From JAEULH01 sp034382075 (GTDB taxonomy: Bacteria > Pseudomonadota > Alphaproteobacteria > Rhodospirillales > Defluviicoccaceae), in assembly GCA_034382075.1 (NCBI GenBank), contig JAXMOZ010000004.1, positions 25,969 to 89,968 on the forward strand: a stretch of DNA of 64,000 nt. The letters run 5' to 3'. Both the position numbers and the translations under genes were made by a program. The notes beneath the pieces were generated by a model. The model saw only the letters and a program-made list of their open reading frames with translations. It made no database searches and was not told the DNA's origin. Shown piece after piece: positions 40,725 through 49,880 of this stretch (the first letter of the stretch is position 1; every line of letters starts with the position of its first letter).

Positions 40725-42607
40725 GCTGTTTGCTCCAGCCGCTCGAGGATCGCGTGCTGGATCTCCTCGATCTTGAAGGGAAGGCCGGTCACCTTGGTCA
40801 GGGACTCGGCGGCCAGCAGATAGCGGGCGCGGAGCAGGGCCACGAGCTGGCCCGCGTTCATCTCCGCGACCACCACCTGCTCGTAGCCGGCGAGAAGCGC
40901 GCCGAGGTTGGCCGGGAACGGGTTGAGGTGGCGCAAGTGGATGTGGGCGACGTCGTAGCCGCGATCGCGCATCACCAGCACCGCCCGGTTGATCGGGCCA
41001 TAGGTCGAGCCCCAGCCGACGATGGCCAGTGGCCCGCGGTCGAGGCCGAGTTCCGGCCGCTGCGCCGGAATGTCGCGGGCGATGCCGTCGACCTTGGCGG
41101 CACGGGTATCGACCATCCGCTGGTGGTTCTTCGGGTCATAGGAGATGTGGCCGTAATCTTGGGCTTTCTCGATGCCGCCGATCCGATGCTCGAGCCCGGC
41201 CACGCCGGGAGGCGCCCACGGCCGCGCCAGGGTCTCCGGATCGCGGACATAGGGGAGGAAGTCCTCGCCGGTCTCGCTCCGCTCGGCGAAGCCGATCGGG
41301 AACGGCGCCATGGCCTCGACGTCCGGGATCTGCCAGGGCTGGGCGGCGTTGGCGATGTAGCCGTCGGAGAGCAGCATCACCGGGGTCATGTAGCGGCTGG
41401 CAAGGCGCACCGCCTCGACCGCCACCTCGAAGCAGTCGGACGGCGAACGCGCGGCCAGCACGACCACGGGGCTTTCCCCGTGCCGGCCGAACATGGCGAG
41501 GTTGAGATCGGACTGCTCGGTCTTGGTCGGCATCCCGGTGGACGGACCGGCGCGCTGGGTGTCGATCACCACCAGCGGCAGCTCCGCGGCCACGGCGAGG
41601 CCGATGGCCTCTGCCTTCAGCGCGATCCCCGGCCCCGAGCTGGAGGTGACGCCCATGGCCCCGGCGTAGGAGCCGCCGATGGCGGCGCAGACGGCAGCGA
41701 TCTCGTCTTCGGCCTGCAGCGTCTCCACGCCCGCCTCGCGGTTCGCGGTCAGGATGTGCAGCACCGGCGACGCCGGCGTGATCGGATAGGAGCTGAAGAA
41801 CAACCTGAGCCCGGCGAGGTGGGCGCCGGCCATCAGCCCCCAGGCCAGGGCCTCGCTGCCGGTGACCGTCCGGTAGAGGCCGGCGGCGATGGGTGCGGCC
41901 GGAAGGACGCAGCCGACCATGTCTCCCGACAGCTCGGCGGTTTCGCCGTAGGCATGGCCGGCGTTCAGGGCGGCGATGTTGGCCTCGGCGATGGGCGTGT
42001 CGCCGTAGCGCTGCTTCATCCAGGCGACGGTGGCGTCGCGCTCGCGGCCGTACATCCAGTAGACGAGCCCCAGCGTCCACATGTTCTTGCAGCGGAGCGC
42101 GTCCTTCTGCGACAGGCCCAGCGGCTTCACCGCCTCGAGGGTCAACGCGGAGATGTCGATCTCGATCCGCCGATAGGCATCCAGCGAGCCGTCGGCGAGA
42201 GGGTCGGCGGCGTAGCCGGCCTTGCGCAGGTTCCGTTCGGAGAACGAGCCGATGTCCAGGATCAGGACGCCGCCCGTCCGCAGGTTGGGCAACTCCACCT
42301 TCAGCGCTGCCGGGTTCATCGCCACCAGCACGTCCGGCGCATCGCCCGGCGTCTTGATCGACCGGCCGCCGAAATTGATCTGAAAGGCGGAGACACCGTA
42401 CGTCGATCCGGTGGGAGCGCGGATCTCGGCGGGAAAATCCGGGAAGGTGGCGAGGTCGTTGCCGGCGAGCGCCGCGGCGGCCGCGAACTTGGCGCCGAGC
42501 ACCTGGATGCCGTCGCCGGAGTCGCCGGCGAAGCGGACCACGACCGCTTCGAGCTCCTGGCGCCCGCGCACTTGCGATTTTGCGCTTTGCGTCGAGAGAA
42601 TGTTCAT
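40721..42607 (-). CDS. korA: 2-oxoacid:ferredoxin oxidoreductase alpha subunit (gamma-alpha fusion)
   Basis: A 628 aa product with the gamma domain first (VVRFAGDSGDGIQVLGAKFA, FPAEIRAPTGSTYGVS, about residues 20-200), followed by the alpha domain (AHLAGLRLFFSSYPITPASP, VTSSSGPGIALKAEAIGLAV). It catalyses oxidative decarboxylation of 2-oxoglutarate or another 2-oxoacid to acyl-CoA with ferredoxin as acceptor. The start ATG at 42607 has AGGGGAACG upstream. A longer in-frame extension to 44041 is the antisense of tldE and is rejected. The two-subunit fused organisation is that of the Kor/Oor group seen in Magnetococcus and some alphaproteobacteria. Confidence 0.93.
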   Translation of the reverse strand: MNILSTQSAKSQVRGRQELEAVVVRFAGDSGDGIQVLGAKFAAAAALAGNDLATFPDFPAEIRAPTGSTYGVSAFQINFGGRSIKTPGDAPDVLVAMNPAALKVELPNLRTGGVLILDIGSFSERNLRKAGYAADPLADGSLDAYRRIEIDISALTLEAVKPLGLSQKDALRCKNMWTLGLVYWMYGRERDATVAWMKQRYGDTPIAEANIAALNAGHAYGETAELSGDMVGCVLPAAPIAAGLYRTVTGSEALAWGLMAGAHLAGLRLFFSSYPITPASPVLHILTANREAGVETLQAEDEIAAVCAAIGGSYAGAMGVTSSSGPGIALKAEAIGLAVAAELPLVVIDTQRAGPSTGMPTKTEQSDLNLAMFGRHGESPVVVLAARSPSDCFEVAVEAVRLASRYMTPVMLLSDGYIANAAQPWQIPDVEAMAPFPIGFAERSETGEDFLPYVRDPETLARPWAPPGVAGLEHRIGGIEKAQDYGHISYDPKNHQRMVDTRAAKVDGIARDIPAQRPELGLDRGPLAIVGWGSTYGPINRAVLVMRDRGYDVAHIHLRHLNPFPANLGALLAGYEQVVVAEMNAGQLVALLRARYLLAAESLTKVTGLPFKIEEIQHAILERLEQTA

Positions 42608-42832
42608 CGTTCCCCTAGGAAGACCCGGACGTCCGCGCACGACATCGTCCGCAAGCGCGGTTGCAATCTCGAACCATATGGTTATGCCTCGGATCATGAT
42701 GCAACATGCGTGTTGTGACAACGCCGCCGTACCTTCTATCCTCGCCCCCGCGCGTGCCTTGATGCGAGTTCCGCCGCGGTTGTCATGGCGTTCGGAGCGA
42801 TTGCGCGCCGATGCTGCAGATCGCGGGGACCG

Positions 42833-44179
42833 ATGACGGCCAGGACCGACCACCTCGAAGAAGTTGCCGCCGCGCTGCTTGCCCGCGCCCGCGCCGCCGG
42901 GGCGGACGCCGCCGACGTGATGGTCGTCGACAGCACCTCGATCTCGGTGTCCTGTCGCCTTGGCCGGACCGAGACCCTGGAGCGGTCGGAAAGCGTCGAG
43001 GCCGGGCTCAGGGTGTTCATCGGCAAGCGCCAGGCCCTGGCCTCCTCCTCGGACCTCTCCGCCGATGGGATGGCCGCCTTGGTCGAGCGCGCCTCGGCCA
43101 TGGCTCGGGAGGTGCCGGAGGACCCGTTCTGCGGCCTCGCCGAGGCCGCGGACGTCTGCCGCCAGTTCCCCGAACTCGACAGCTTCGATGCCACGGAGCG
43201 ATCGGCGGAGCAGCTTCTCGAAGCCGCGCTCGCCGCCGAGGACGCCGCCCGGGCGGTGCCCGGCATCACCAACTCCGAGGGCGCCGAAGCCTCCTGGGGC
43301 AGGAGCGCCGTCGCCATCGCCGCCAGCAACGGCTTTGCCGCCGCCTACCGGCGGAGCTGGAACAGCCTGTCGGCCTCGGTGCTGGCCACCGGCGAAGGCG
43401 GCATGGAGCGCGACTACGACTATACCGCCGCGGTCTACGCCGGCGACCTGCGCCCGCCGGAGGAGGTTGGGCGGACCGCCGGCGAACGGACGGTGCGTCG
43501 GCTGAACCCACGCAAGGCGGGCTCGGCCCGGGTGCCGGTGATTTACGAGCCGCGAGCCTCCCGTTCGCTGGTCGGTCATCTCGCCGCCGCCATCGGCGGC
43601 AGCGCCATCGCCCGGGGGACGAGCTTCCTCAAGGACAGGATGGGCGCACGGCTGTTCGCGCCCGGCATCCAGGTGATCGACGATCCGCTGCGCCCGCGCG
43701 GCCTGAAGTCCAGGCCGGTGGATCACGAAGGGATCGCCACCGCCCGGCTGGCGGTGGTCGACGACGGGGTTCTTTCCTCCTGGCTGCTCGACCTGCGCTC
43801 GGCGAGGCAGCTGGGCCTTGCGACCACCGGCCACGGCCTGCGCGGCACGAGCTCGCCGCCGTCCCCCGGGTCCAGCAACCTGTATCTGGCTCCGGGGCCG
43901 CTGAGCCCGGGCGAGCTGATCGGCCAGGTAATTCAGGGCCTCTATGTGACCGAGCTGATCGGCTTCGGCCTCAATCCGGTGACCGGCGACTACAGCCGCG
44001 GCGCCAGCGGCTATTGGATCGAGAACGGCGCCCTCGCCCATCCGGTCAACGAGATCACCATCGCCGGGAACCTCGTGGACATGTTCGCGAACCTGGCCTG
44101 TGCCGACGATCTGGAGTTCAGGTACGGAACCGACGCCCCCACCGTTCGCATCGACGGCATGACGGTGGCGGGGCAGTAA
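42833..44179 (+). CDS. tldE: TldE/PmbA, metalloprotease partner
   Basis: Second half of the TldD/E protease. The 448 aa product has the U62/PmbA pattern: VDSTSISVSCRLGRTETLER, VPGITNSEGAEASWGRSAVA, LVGHLAAAIGGSAIARGTSF and VTELIGFGLNPVTGDYSRGA. It lacks the zinc motif of TldD, as expected for TldE. Start ATG 42833 with CGGGGAC before it. An upstream extension to 42785 is not needed. It is divergent from korA. Ends about 80 bases before the PIG-L gene. Confidence 0.93.
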   Translation: MTARTDHLEEVAAALLARARAAGADAADVMVVDSTSISVSCRLGRTETLERSESVEAGLRVFIGKRQALASSSDLSADGMAALVERASAMAREVPEDPFCGLAEAADVCRQFPELDSFDATERSAEQLLEAALAAEDAARAVPGITNSEGAEASWGRSAVAIAASNGFAAAYRRSWNSLSASVLATGEGGMERDYDYTAAVYAGDLRPPEEVGRTAGERTVRRLNPRKAGSARVPVIYEPRASRSLVGHLAAAIGGSAIARGTSFLKDRMGARLFAPGIQVIDDPLRPRGLKSRPVDHEGIATARLAVVDDGVLSSWLLDLRSARQLGLATTGHGLRGTSSPPSPGSSNLYLAPGPLSPGELIGQVIQGLYVTELIGFGLNPVTGDYSRGASGYWIENGALAHPVNEITIAGNLVDMFANLACADDLEFRYGTDAPTVRIDGMTVAGQ

Positions 44180-44261
44180 GAAAAAGGGGACGATACTGAA
44201 GGAGGCGGACGCAAGCGCGGACAGCGATCATTCATGACCATGCACCGAAGGGAATGCAGGA

Positions 44262-44960
44262 ATGACGATGTTCGAGCAGCTGGAGAGAGTGCTCGTCGTG
44301 GCGCCGCACGCCGACGACGAGGTGCTTGGCTGCGGCGGGCTCTTGGCCAGGCTCGCCGAGGGGAAGGGCCGGGCGCACGTGGTGTTCATGTCGGTGGACG
44401 GCTTCCACCACTATGGCCTGAGCGGCGGTACCTCATTTGAGGAGCGGGTCAAGGAGGTCGAGGCGGTTGCCCGGCTTCTCTGCTTCACCTGGGAGATCGT
44501 CTATCCGAACCAGGACATGATCGAGAAGCTGGATACGGTGCCGAAGCGCGATCTCGTCGATCGGTTCGAAAAGATATACAATGAGCACCGGCCGCAGTTG
44601 CTGTTGCTGCCCTGCTTCATCGACTACGACCAGGATCACCGACGCACCTTCGAGACGGCCTTCGCCGCCGCCCGGCCCATTTCGCCGCGGTTCGGCAAGT
44701 GGCTCATCCCGATGGTGCTGGCCTACGAGCAGAACAAGCTCAACTTCGCCTGGCAGGACCTGCCGAAGTGCCCGGTCTATCTCGACATCTCCGCGCAGAT
44801 CGAGAAGAAGATTGCCTCCATTGAGGCCTATGCGACCCAGCTGCGCCCGGCTCCGCACGTCCGCAGCATCGACGGCGTCCGGGCTCTGGCGCGCATCCGC
44901 GGCGCCGACATCGGCGTCGACTACGCCGAAGCCTTCCAGGTCTTCAGGGCCGTCCTCTAG
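44262..44960 (+). CDS. PIG-L (LmbE)-family deacetylase
   Basis: Zinc-dependent N-acetylglucosaminyl deacetylase-like enzyme, 232 aa. The zinc motif is VVAPHADDEVLGCGG (AHxDDE), and the third zinc His is in CFIDYDQDHRRTFETAF. A family member can act on GlcNAc-PI, N-acetylglucosamine of mycothiol or bacillithiol type, or antibiotic intermediates. The next gene is a GT2 glycosyltransferase, which suggests modification of a cell-surface sugar. Substrate unknown. Confidence 0.9.
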   Translation: MTMFEQLERVLVVAPHADDEVLGCGGLLARLAEGKGRAHVVFMSVDGFHHYGLSGGTSFEERVKEVEAVARLLCFTWEIVYPNQDMIEKLDTVPKRDLVDRFEKIYNEHRPQLLLLPCFIDYDQDHRRTFETAFAAARPISPRFGKWLIPMVLAYEQNKLNFAWQDLPKCPVYLDISAQIEKKIASIEAYATQLRPAPHVRSIDGVRALARIRGADIGVDYAEAFQVFRAVL

Positions 44961-45030
44961 CGACGGACCCGCATTGGCGCGAGCCGCTCCGCCGGTCTCG
45001 CGCGGCTGAACCATCTTGGGGGAAATCACG

Positions 45031-46044
45031 ATGAACACGACGGTGCCCGGCGCCGAGCCGGGGGCGTCTTCGCCCACAGGGGACCCGCGGCCGCGGGTGA
45101 GCATCGGCCTGCCGGTCTATAACGGCGAGAACTTCCTCGCCGCCGCCATCGATAGCGTGCTGAACCAGACCTTCGCCGATCTCGAGCTGATCATCTGCGA
45201 CGACGCGTCCACCGACCGGACCGGCCAGATCTGCCAGGACTACGCCGCCAAGGACGGACGGGTCCGCTACCTCCGCAACGAGAAGAACCGGGGCGCCGCA
45301 CCCAACTACAACAACCTCGTCCGTATGGCGCGCGGCGATTACTTCAAGTGGATTGCACACGACGACGTGATCACCCCGGATTATCTGGCGAAAACCGTGG
45401 ATGCCCTGGACCGGCGGCCCGAGGCGGTGCTGGCCCACACCCAGGTGCGGATGATCGACAAGGATGGGGACGAGCTCACCATCTACGACAACGCCCTGCC
45501 GCTCACCACCGGCGGCGGCCCGTCCCAGCGCTTCGCCGGCGTCGTGCTCGACCGCTACGCCCACCACGCCTTCTTCGGGCTGATCCGCGCCGACGCCCTG
45601 CGCAAGACGCCGCTGCACAAGAGCTACGCCGGCGGCGACCGGGCGCTGGTGGTGTTCCTGGCGCTGCTGGGGTCCTTCGTCCATGTCCCCGAGCCGCTCT
45701 ACTGGCAGCGCCATCATCCCGACCGCTACTTCGTCAAGGTTTCGGCGCGCGAGCGGGCCGGCTGGCACGACCGGGAGAACACCATGGTCGTCGCCTCGCC
45801 GCTCTGGACGCTTTACCGGGAGCTGATCTGGGGGGTGCGCACGTACGTGTCCGACAGCGGCGAGCGCTTAAGCTGCTACCGGCACCTGGCCCGGTGGTGG
45901 TCGTTCGACATGAACGGCGTGCGCCTCGGCCTCGAGCTGGTCGAGCCGGTGGCGCCCTGGATCGGCGGCGCGGCGCTGCGGCTCAAGCGCACCGTCGCCG
46001 GCTCCAAGGAACCCGCGCTCACCGCCGAGGAGCAGCGCAAGTAG
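45031..46044 (+). CDS. Glycosyltransferase family 2
   Basis: A 337 aa inverting glycosyltransferase with GT-A fold. The opening is RVSIGLPVYNGENFLAAAID (nucleotide binding), with LIICDDASTDRTGQICQDYA (first Asp), and the DxD-like WIAHDDVITPDYLAK around residue 110. Start ATG 45031 is preceded by GGGGGAAA at the right distance. An upstream TTG (45016) is less good. No transmembrane domain. It lies 70 bases after the PIG-L gene, so they are probably one unit. Confidence 0.9.
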   Translation: MNTTVPGAEPGASSPTGDPRPRVSIGLPVYNGENFLAAAIDSVLNQTFADLELIICDDASTDRTGQICQDYAAKDGRVRYLRNEKNRGAAPNYNNLVRMARGDYFKWIAHDDVITPDYLAKTVDALDRRPEAVLAHTQVRMIDKDGDELTIYDNALPLTTGGGPSQRFAGVVLDRYAHHAFFGLIRADALRKTPLHKSYAGGDRALVVFLALLGSFVHVPEPLYWQRHHPDRYFVKVSARERAGWHDRENTMVVASPLWTLYRELIWGVRTYVSDSGERLSCYRHLARWWSFDMNGVRLGLELVEPVAPWIGGAALRLKRTVAGSKEPALTAEEQRK

Positions 46045-46299
46045 CGGCAGGCGGACCGGCGGGTCGCGTCGAGGAGCGCGACTGCTTCTAACGCGACCCG
46101 GCTACATGATAATCAGACGCATTAAGTCTACCGCGAGATGAACACGGCGGCCGGCGTGAACTCTTGAAGCGCCGGTTCAGCCGTACCCGATTTTCCCCTA
46201 GTTGAGCGCCAGCGAGCGCGGGCATAGCATACAGCCGCCGGTCTGCAGGCCGAACCGCTAGCTCCACGCTGTCGGGAACTGCCGAATGGGAGAGAAGAG

Positions 46300-47640
46300 G
46301 TGTTGTGGTCATTCGCTGCTATGGCTACCGCAGCTTTCCTGCTGATGCCGGGACCGGAGAAGAACACGCCACCAACCTTTGGTGCGCGTGAAGCTTCAGA
46401 GCGTTCCTTAAAATATTATCATCTGCCGGAGGCTCTCCTCCGGCGGCACGCCGTAACATATATAAACGAGAAGGGGCTTGATCCAGCTTCAGAGTTCCTG
46501 GTGAGTCTCGAAATGCCCGGCGTGGTAGATGCTAAGTCGATGGCCGAGGCGATAGCTTATTTGCAGAGGATGGAAAGCTACGATCTAATTCAAAATGATA
46601 TGCTTCGGGATCGTCTGAAATATAAGGCGCGCGCGGAGTACGGGGTTAATATTATAGTAGATACCTTGATCGATGTTGCGGCTGACTACGCAGAAAAGAA
46701 CGGGCGGTTCGAGTCTGAATGCAGAGCAAGACGATTTTGCGATAAACATGTTTTCAAGGCGGCTCTCTTAACGTTAAAAAACATGATTATGTTCGATTTG
46801 CAAGGGCAGCTTGTGGATCAGTTTGTGCTTGTTGTTGAATCATGGGAAGAGACTATGGGTGCATTTGACGCCCTTCCGGACTGGGCAGCCCTGACACCTG
46901 AGCATCAAGATCAATTCAGAGCTACGTATTGCTACCGGCAATTAGTGGATTGGCGGCGGTGGGGAGTTTTCAAAGACTGGAAAAAGTACTGTGCGGGTCA
47001 TGTTAGCAAGCAATTTGCGACAACGCACTTCGATGGCAACGGCAGTAGTTCGTTGAACCCTCAAAAAAGCTGCTCGCAGTGCGGGGCGCACGACTGCGAC
47101 AGGCTGGCGGTGCATCCGCTGGATCGAGAGCCCGGGCTTTCAGGAGTCGCCATGGAGGACATCGACGTTCCCAGCGCGCGCGCGGCGTGCGAGCGGGCGG
47201 TGCGAGAGCATCCGAAGGTCGGTCGCTATGCCTTCAACTACGCCCGGGTCGCCCTCGCCGCCGGGGACACGGGATCGGCGAGCAGACTCATGCAGCAAGC
47301 GGCCTCTTCGAACTACATCCTCGCGCAGACCTACCTCGGTTATGCCCTTCTGGGGCAGGACGCTCCCTTTAGTCAGGTCGAGGGTCTGCTTCACCTCCGG
47401 CAGAACAATGAGGGGGCGGTCCGCATGTTCATGAAGGCGGCGCTGCAGGGCGACCTGTACGGCCAAGCGATGCTCGGTTGGCTGTATGCGACCGGAAGAG
47501 GCTTGAAGAAGAGCGAGGCCATGGCCCGCATGTGGTGGGGGCGCGCCGCCGCCAACCGCGACGACCGGTACGAGAACGTGCGCCTATATGCGGAGGAGCG
47601 ACTGGCGGAACTGAACGCCTCCGCTCGGGGTCGCCGATAG
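46300..47640 (+). CDS. Chimeric protein: AT-rich unknown N-terminal part, Sel1 repeats at C-terminus
   Basis: A 446 aa product in two parts. The N-terminal ~250 residues (GTG at 46300, hydrophobic leader LWSFAAMATAAFLLM) have no recognised domain and are encoded by DNA near 46-50% GC by eye, far below the window average. From about residue 265 the DNA becomes GC-rich. A CxxC/CDRLAVHPLDREPG segment (a motif common ahead of Sel1 repeats in alphaproteobacteria) leads to Sel1-like repeats (LAQTYLGYALL, DLYGQAMLGWLYATGRGLKK, AMARMWWGRAAA). Sel1 proteins mediate protein-protein contacts. The composition switch suggests recombination between an imported piece and a local Sel1 gene. Signal peptide likely. 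Confidence 0.75.
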   Translation: MLWSFAAMATAAFLLMPGPEKNTPPTFGAREASERSLKYYHLPEALLRRHAVTYINEKGLDPASEFLVSLEMPGVVDAKSMAEAIAYLQRMESYDLIQNDMLRDRLKYKARAEYGVNIIVDTLIDVAADYAEKNGRFESECRARRFCDKHVFKAALLTLKNMIMFDLQGQLVDQFVLVVESWEETMGAFDALPDWAALTPEHQDQFRATYCYRQLVDWRRWGVFKDWKKYCAGHVSKQFATTHFDGNGSSSLNPQKSCSQCGAHDCDRLAVHPLDREPGLSGVAMEDIDVPSARAACERAVREHPKVGRYAFNYARVALAAGDTGSASRLMQQAASSNYILAQTYLGYALLGQDAPFSQVEGLLHLRQNNEGAVRMFMKAALQGDLYGQAMLGWLYATGRGLKKSEAMARMWWGRAAANRDDRYENVRLYAEERLAELNASARGRR

Positions 47641-47712
47641 CTTCTCGTGCTTGCGCAGGACGCCGCCGGTGCCCTCACCAAGCGTATGCACTAATGTTTC
47701 ACCGACTTGTCG

Positions 47713-47744
47713 CGAAATGAGGATTCGGCGAAATGAGGATTCGG
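47713..47744. repeat. Exact 16-bp tandem duplication
   Basis: CGAAATGAGGATTCGG occurs twice back to back (47713-47728 and 47729-47744) in the gap 47641-47918, which otherwise has no gene. It looks like a recent slippage event. Confidence 0.85.
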
Positions 47745-47918
47745 ACGGCTGGCGACAACCGCAAGCCATAATCGATTGCAATAACTTAAATCTTTGTGAT
47801 CCTATTCTTCTCCTATCGAAAGTATTGCGACCCCAGGCTCAGCCGCTCTACGCTTGTGGCAAGGCGTTAGAAGCGTCTCAGCGACGCTGGGACATCGCAT
47901 TCGCGATAGGGGGTCAAC

Positions 47919-48479
47919 ATGCGCGCGGTCACTCCATTCTCCACAGCCATGTTCTGCACGGTCCTGTTTTTGGCCGGCTGCGCCGGCTCGTCGCCCACGG
48001 CGTAAACGGGCGCCGCCGACAGCAGTTTCGAGATCGGCGCCACGAATGTCGCTCAAAGCACTCTGGCCTGGGTGGGGAAGGCGACAAAGAATATGAAGGA
48101 CCACTGGGTCATGCCGCAGGACGCCACTGTCCAATACCTTGGCGGCAATTCCTCGGCGCGGCAGCGGGCGAGACAGCAGTGTGTGCAGCAGGCAATCTTC
48201 GCCGCGGAGGGCGCGAGGCAGGGTAATCAGCACGCGGCACGGCTCGCAGGCAGTGCCGGGGGCCGTTACGGCGCGCCGGCGCTGGCGAGATCAGCGTCCA
48301 GCAGCTACATGGGCGCGATGCAGACGAACACTTGGATCGACCCGCTTTTCCGGCTCGGCGCGGCGGCTGCGACGACCGCGTTTACCGACAACCTGCAGAC
48401 GGTGATCGACCAGGGGACCACGGAGTGCATGCGCCAGCAGGGGTACAAGCCGCAGTTGGCGCCCGGCATCGGGTATTAG
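47919..48479 (+). pseudogene. Lipoprotein gene interrupted by an in-frame TAA
   Basis: ATG 47919 has AGGGGG upstream and opens a lipoprotein leader, MRAVTPFSTAMFCTVLFLAG with the lipobox LAGC at residues 18-21. At codon 29 (48003-48005) there is a TAA. The same frame then continues without another stop to 48479, giving about 158 more residues (TGAADSSFEIGATN, VAQSTLAWVGKATKNMKDHW and so on), ending GIGY. A single change such as CAA to TAA would explain it. The downstream part alone (from ATG 48072) could still be translated. Confidence 0.7.
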
Positions 48480-48544
48480 CGCGAGCGGGTTCGCTCCGGT
48501 TGCGAGGGGCGTTAGCGCCGCCTTAACCGCGGCGCGGTGATCCT

Positions 48545-48563
48545 GGAGGGGTCGTGCCCCTCC
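48545..48563 (+). promoter_or_regulatory. RBS-sequestering hairpin candidate
   Basis: GGAGGGG (48545-48551), loop TCGTG, CCCCTCC (48557-48563). The left arm is an excellent Shine-Dalgarno sequence for the GTG at 48554, an alternative in-frame start of the beta-barrel gene. Possible translation control, or a terminator of the preceding broken gene. Confidence 0.4.
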
Positions 48564-48586
48564 CGGGAAAGTTGGATCACCGCCCC

Positions 48587-49858
48587 ATGCGCACCCGTTC
48601 GAGAACCCTGCCCGTACCCCTCGCAAGGCCACTGTCGGGCGCGCTGCTTCTTCTCGCCCTTCAGGGCCTGGCCGTACCGGGCGCGCCGGCGGCGGCGGCG
48701 GATCTTGGCTTCACCGGCGGCTATAGCGCCGGCGGGAGCGGCAGCGGGGATGGCGGCTGGGGGATCGGCCTGCGCCAGCCCTTCGGCGCCGACGACGGCT
48801 GGGCCGGGGACGGCTTGGTGCTCGCCCAGAACGACGCCGATCGCAGCCGGTCCGGCGCCGGCGGCACCGATACCGTCGTGGTTCGCGACGGCCGCGCCGG
48901 GCGCGAGCCCGATCCCGGGCAGCCGCCGAGCGTCGATCTCCTCGCCGACGTGGGCGGGGTGTTGACCCCGCGCGGCACCCTGGTCGTCGAGCCGCAGCTC
49001 GAATACACCTACGACACCGCCAACCGGTTCTTCTTCAATGGCATCGAGATCGTCGACGCGCTCCTGATCGGCATCATCGAGGTCAACAAGGCCCAGCGCG
49101 AAACCCTGACCGCCAGCCTCGCCGGCCGCTACGGCATCACCAGCCGACTGGAGGCGGACGTGCGCGTCCCCTTCGTCGTCCGCCGCGACCGGCTGACCCG
49201 CCAGGAGGTGGGCGAGGCGGAGGAGGGCACGGACACCTTGAAGATGAACGGCCTGGGCGACATCGACTTCGGCCTGCACTACCAGCTCAACCGCGGCAAC
49301 GGCGGCTGGCCGTTCTTCGTCGCCAACCTCAGGGCCCAGAGCGACACCGGCAAGGGGCCCTACGACGTCGATCCCGAGGACGAGGCGCCGACCGGGTCCG
49401 GATTCTGGGGCGTCGAGCCCAGCCTCACGGTGATCTACCCGTCCGACCCGGCGGTGCTGTTCGCCAACGTCGGCTACGTCTACAACTTCGCCAGCAACGT
49501 CGACAAAACCTTCACCTCCGGCACGACCTCGACCCGGGTCGAGGAGGTGGATCCGGGCGACTCAGTGCGCGCCAGCTTCGGCATCGGCTTTGCCCTCAAC
49601 GACAGCCTGTCGCTGAGCCTCGCCTACGAGCACAACTGGATCGCCGGCACCGAGCAGGAGCAGGTGGACCTCGGCACCGGCGAGCGCACCACCACCTCCA
49701 CCGACGACTTCCAGGCCGGCTCGCTGCTGTTCGGGCTGTCCCACGGGATCAGCGAGGACATCGGCGTCAACGTCAGCGTCGCCGTCGGCGTCACCGACGA
49801 CGCCCCCGACGCGCGGATCACCGTGCGGGTGCCGATCGCCTTCGACCTCTTCGGCTGA
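48587..49858 (+). CDS. Outer-membrane beta-barrel protein (FapF-like/transporter family)
   Basis: A 423 aa exported protein. The signal peptide is PLSGALLLLALQGLAVPGAP before AAAADLG. The mature part has an early Gly/Asp-rich segment, then DLLADVGGVLTPRGTLVVEP, LEYTYDTANRFFFNGIEIVD and RYGITSRLEADVRVPFVVRR, alternating beta strands to the C-terminal Phe-Gly (AFDLFG). From memory, this transporter-annotated family occurs next to C39 peptidase genes and resembles FapF, the amyloid secretion pore. An in-frame GTG at 48554 with a strong RBS gives a longer start. It is convergent with the C39 operon. Confidence 0.8.
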   Translation: MRTRSRTLPVPLARPLSGALLLLALQGLAVPGAPAAAADLGFTGGYSAGGSGSGDGGWGIGLRQPFGADDGWAGDGLVLAQNDADRSRSGAGGTDTVVVRDGRAGREPDPGQPPSVDLLADVGGVLTPRGTLVVEPQLEYTYDTANRFFFNGIEIVDALLIGIIEVNKAQRETLTASLAGRYGITSRLEADVRVPFVVRRDRLTRQEVGEAEEGTDTLKMNGLGDIDFGLHYQLNRGNGGWPFFVANLRAQSDTGKGPYDVDPEDEAPTGSGFWGVEPSLTVIYPSDPAVLFANVGYVYNFASNVDKTFTSGTTSTRVEEVDPGDSVRASFGIGFALNDSLSLSLAYEHNWIAGTEQEQVDLGTGERTTTSTDDFQAGSLLFGLSHGISEDIGVNVSVAVGVTDDAPDARITVRVPIAFDLFG

Positions 49859-49880
49859 GGGGAGCGTGGCGCGCACGCCG

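Noticed and set aside
40721..44041. Single 1106-residue frame covering korA and more
   Set aside because: The part beyond 42607 is the antisense of tldE; korA has its own start with a good RBS.
42811..44199. 462-residue frame in tldE region
   Set aside because: Arg/Gln-rich shadow of tldE.
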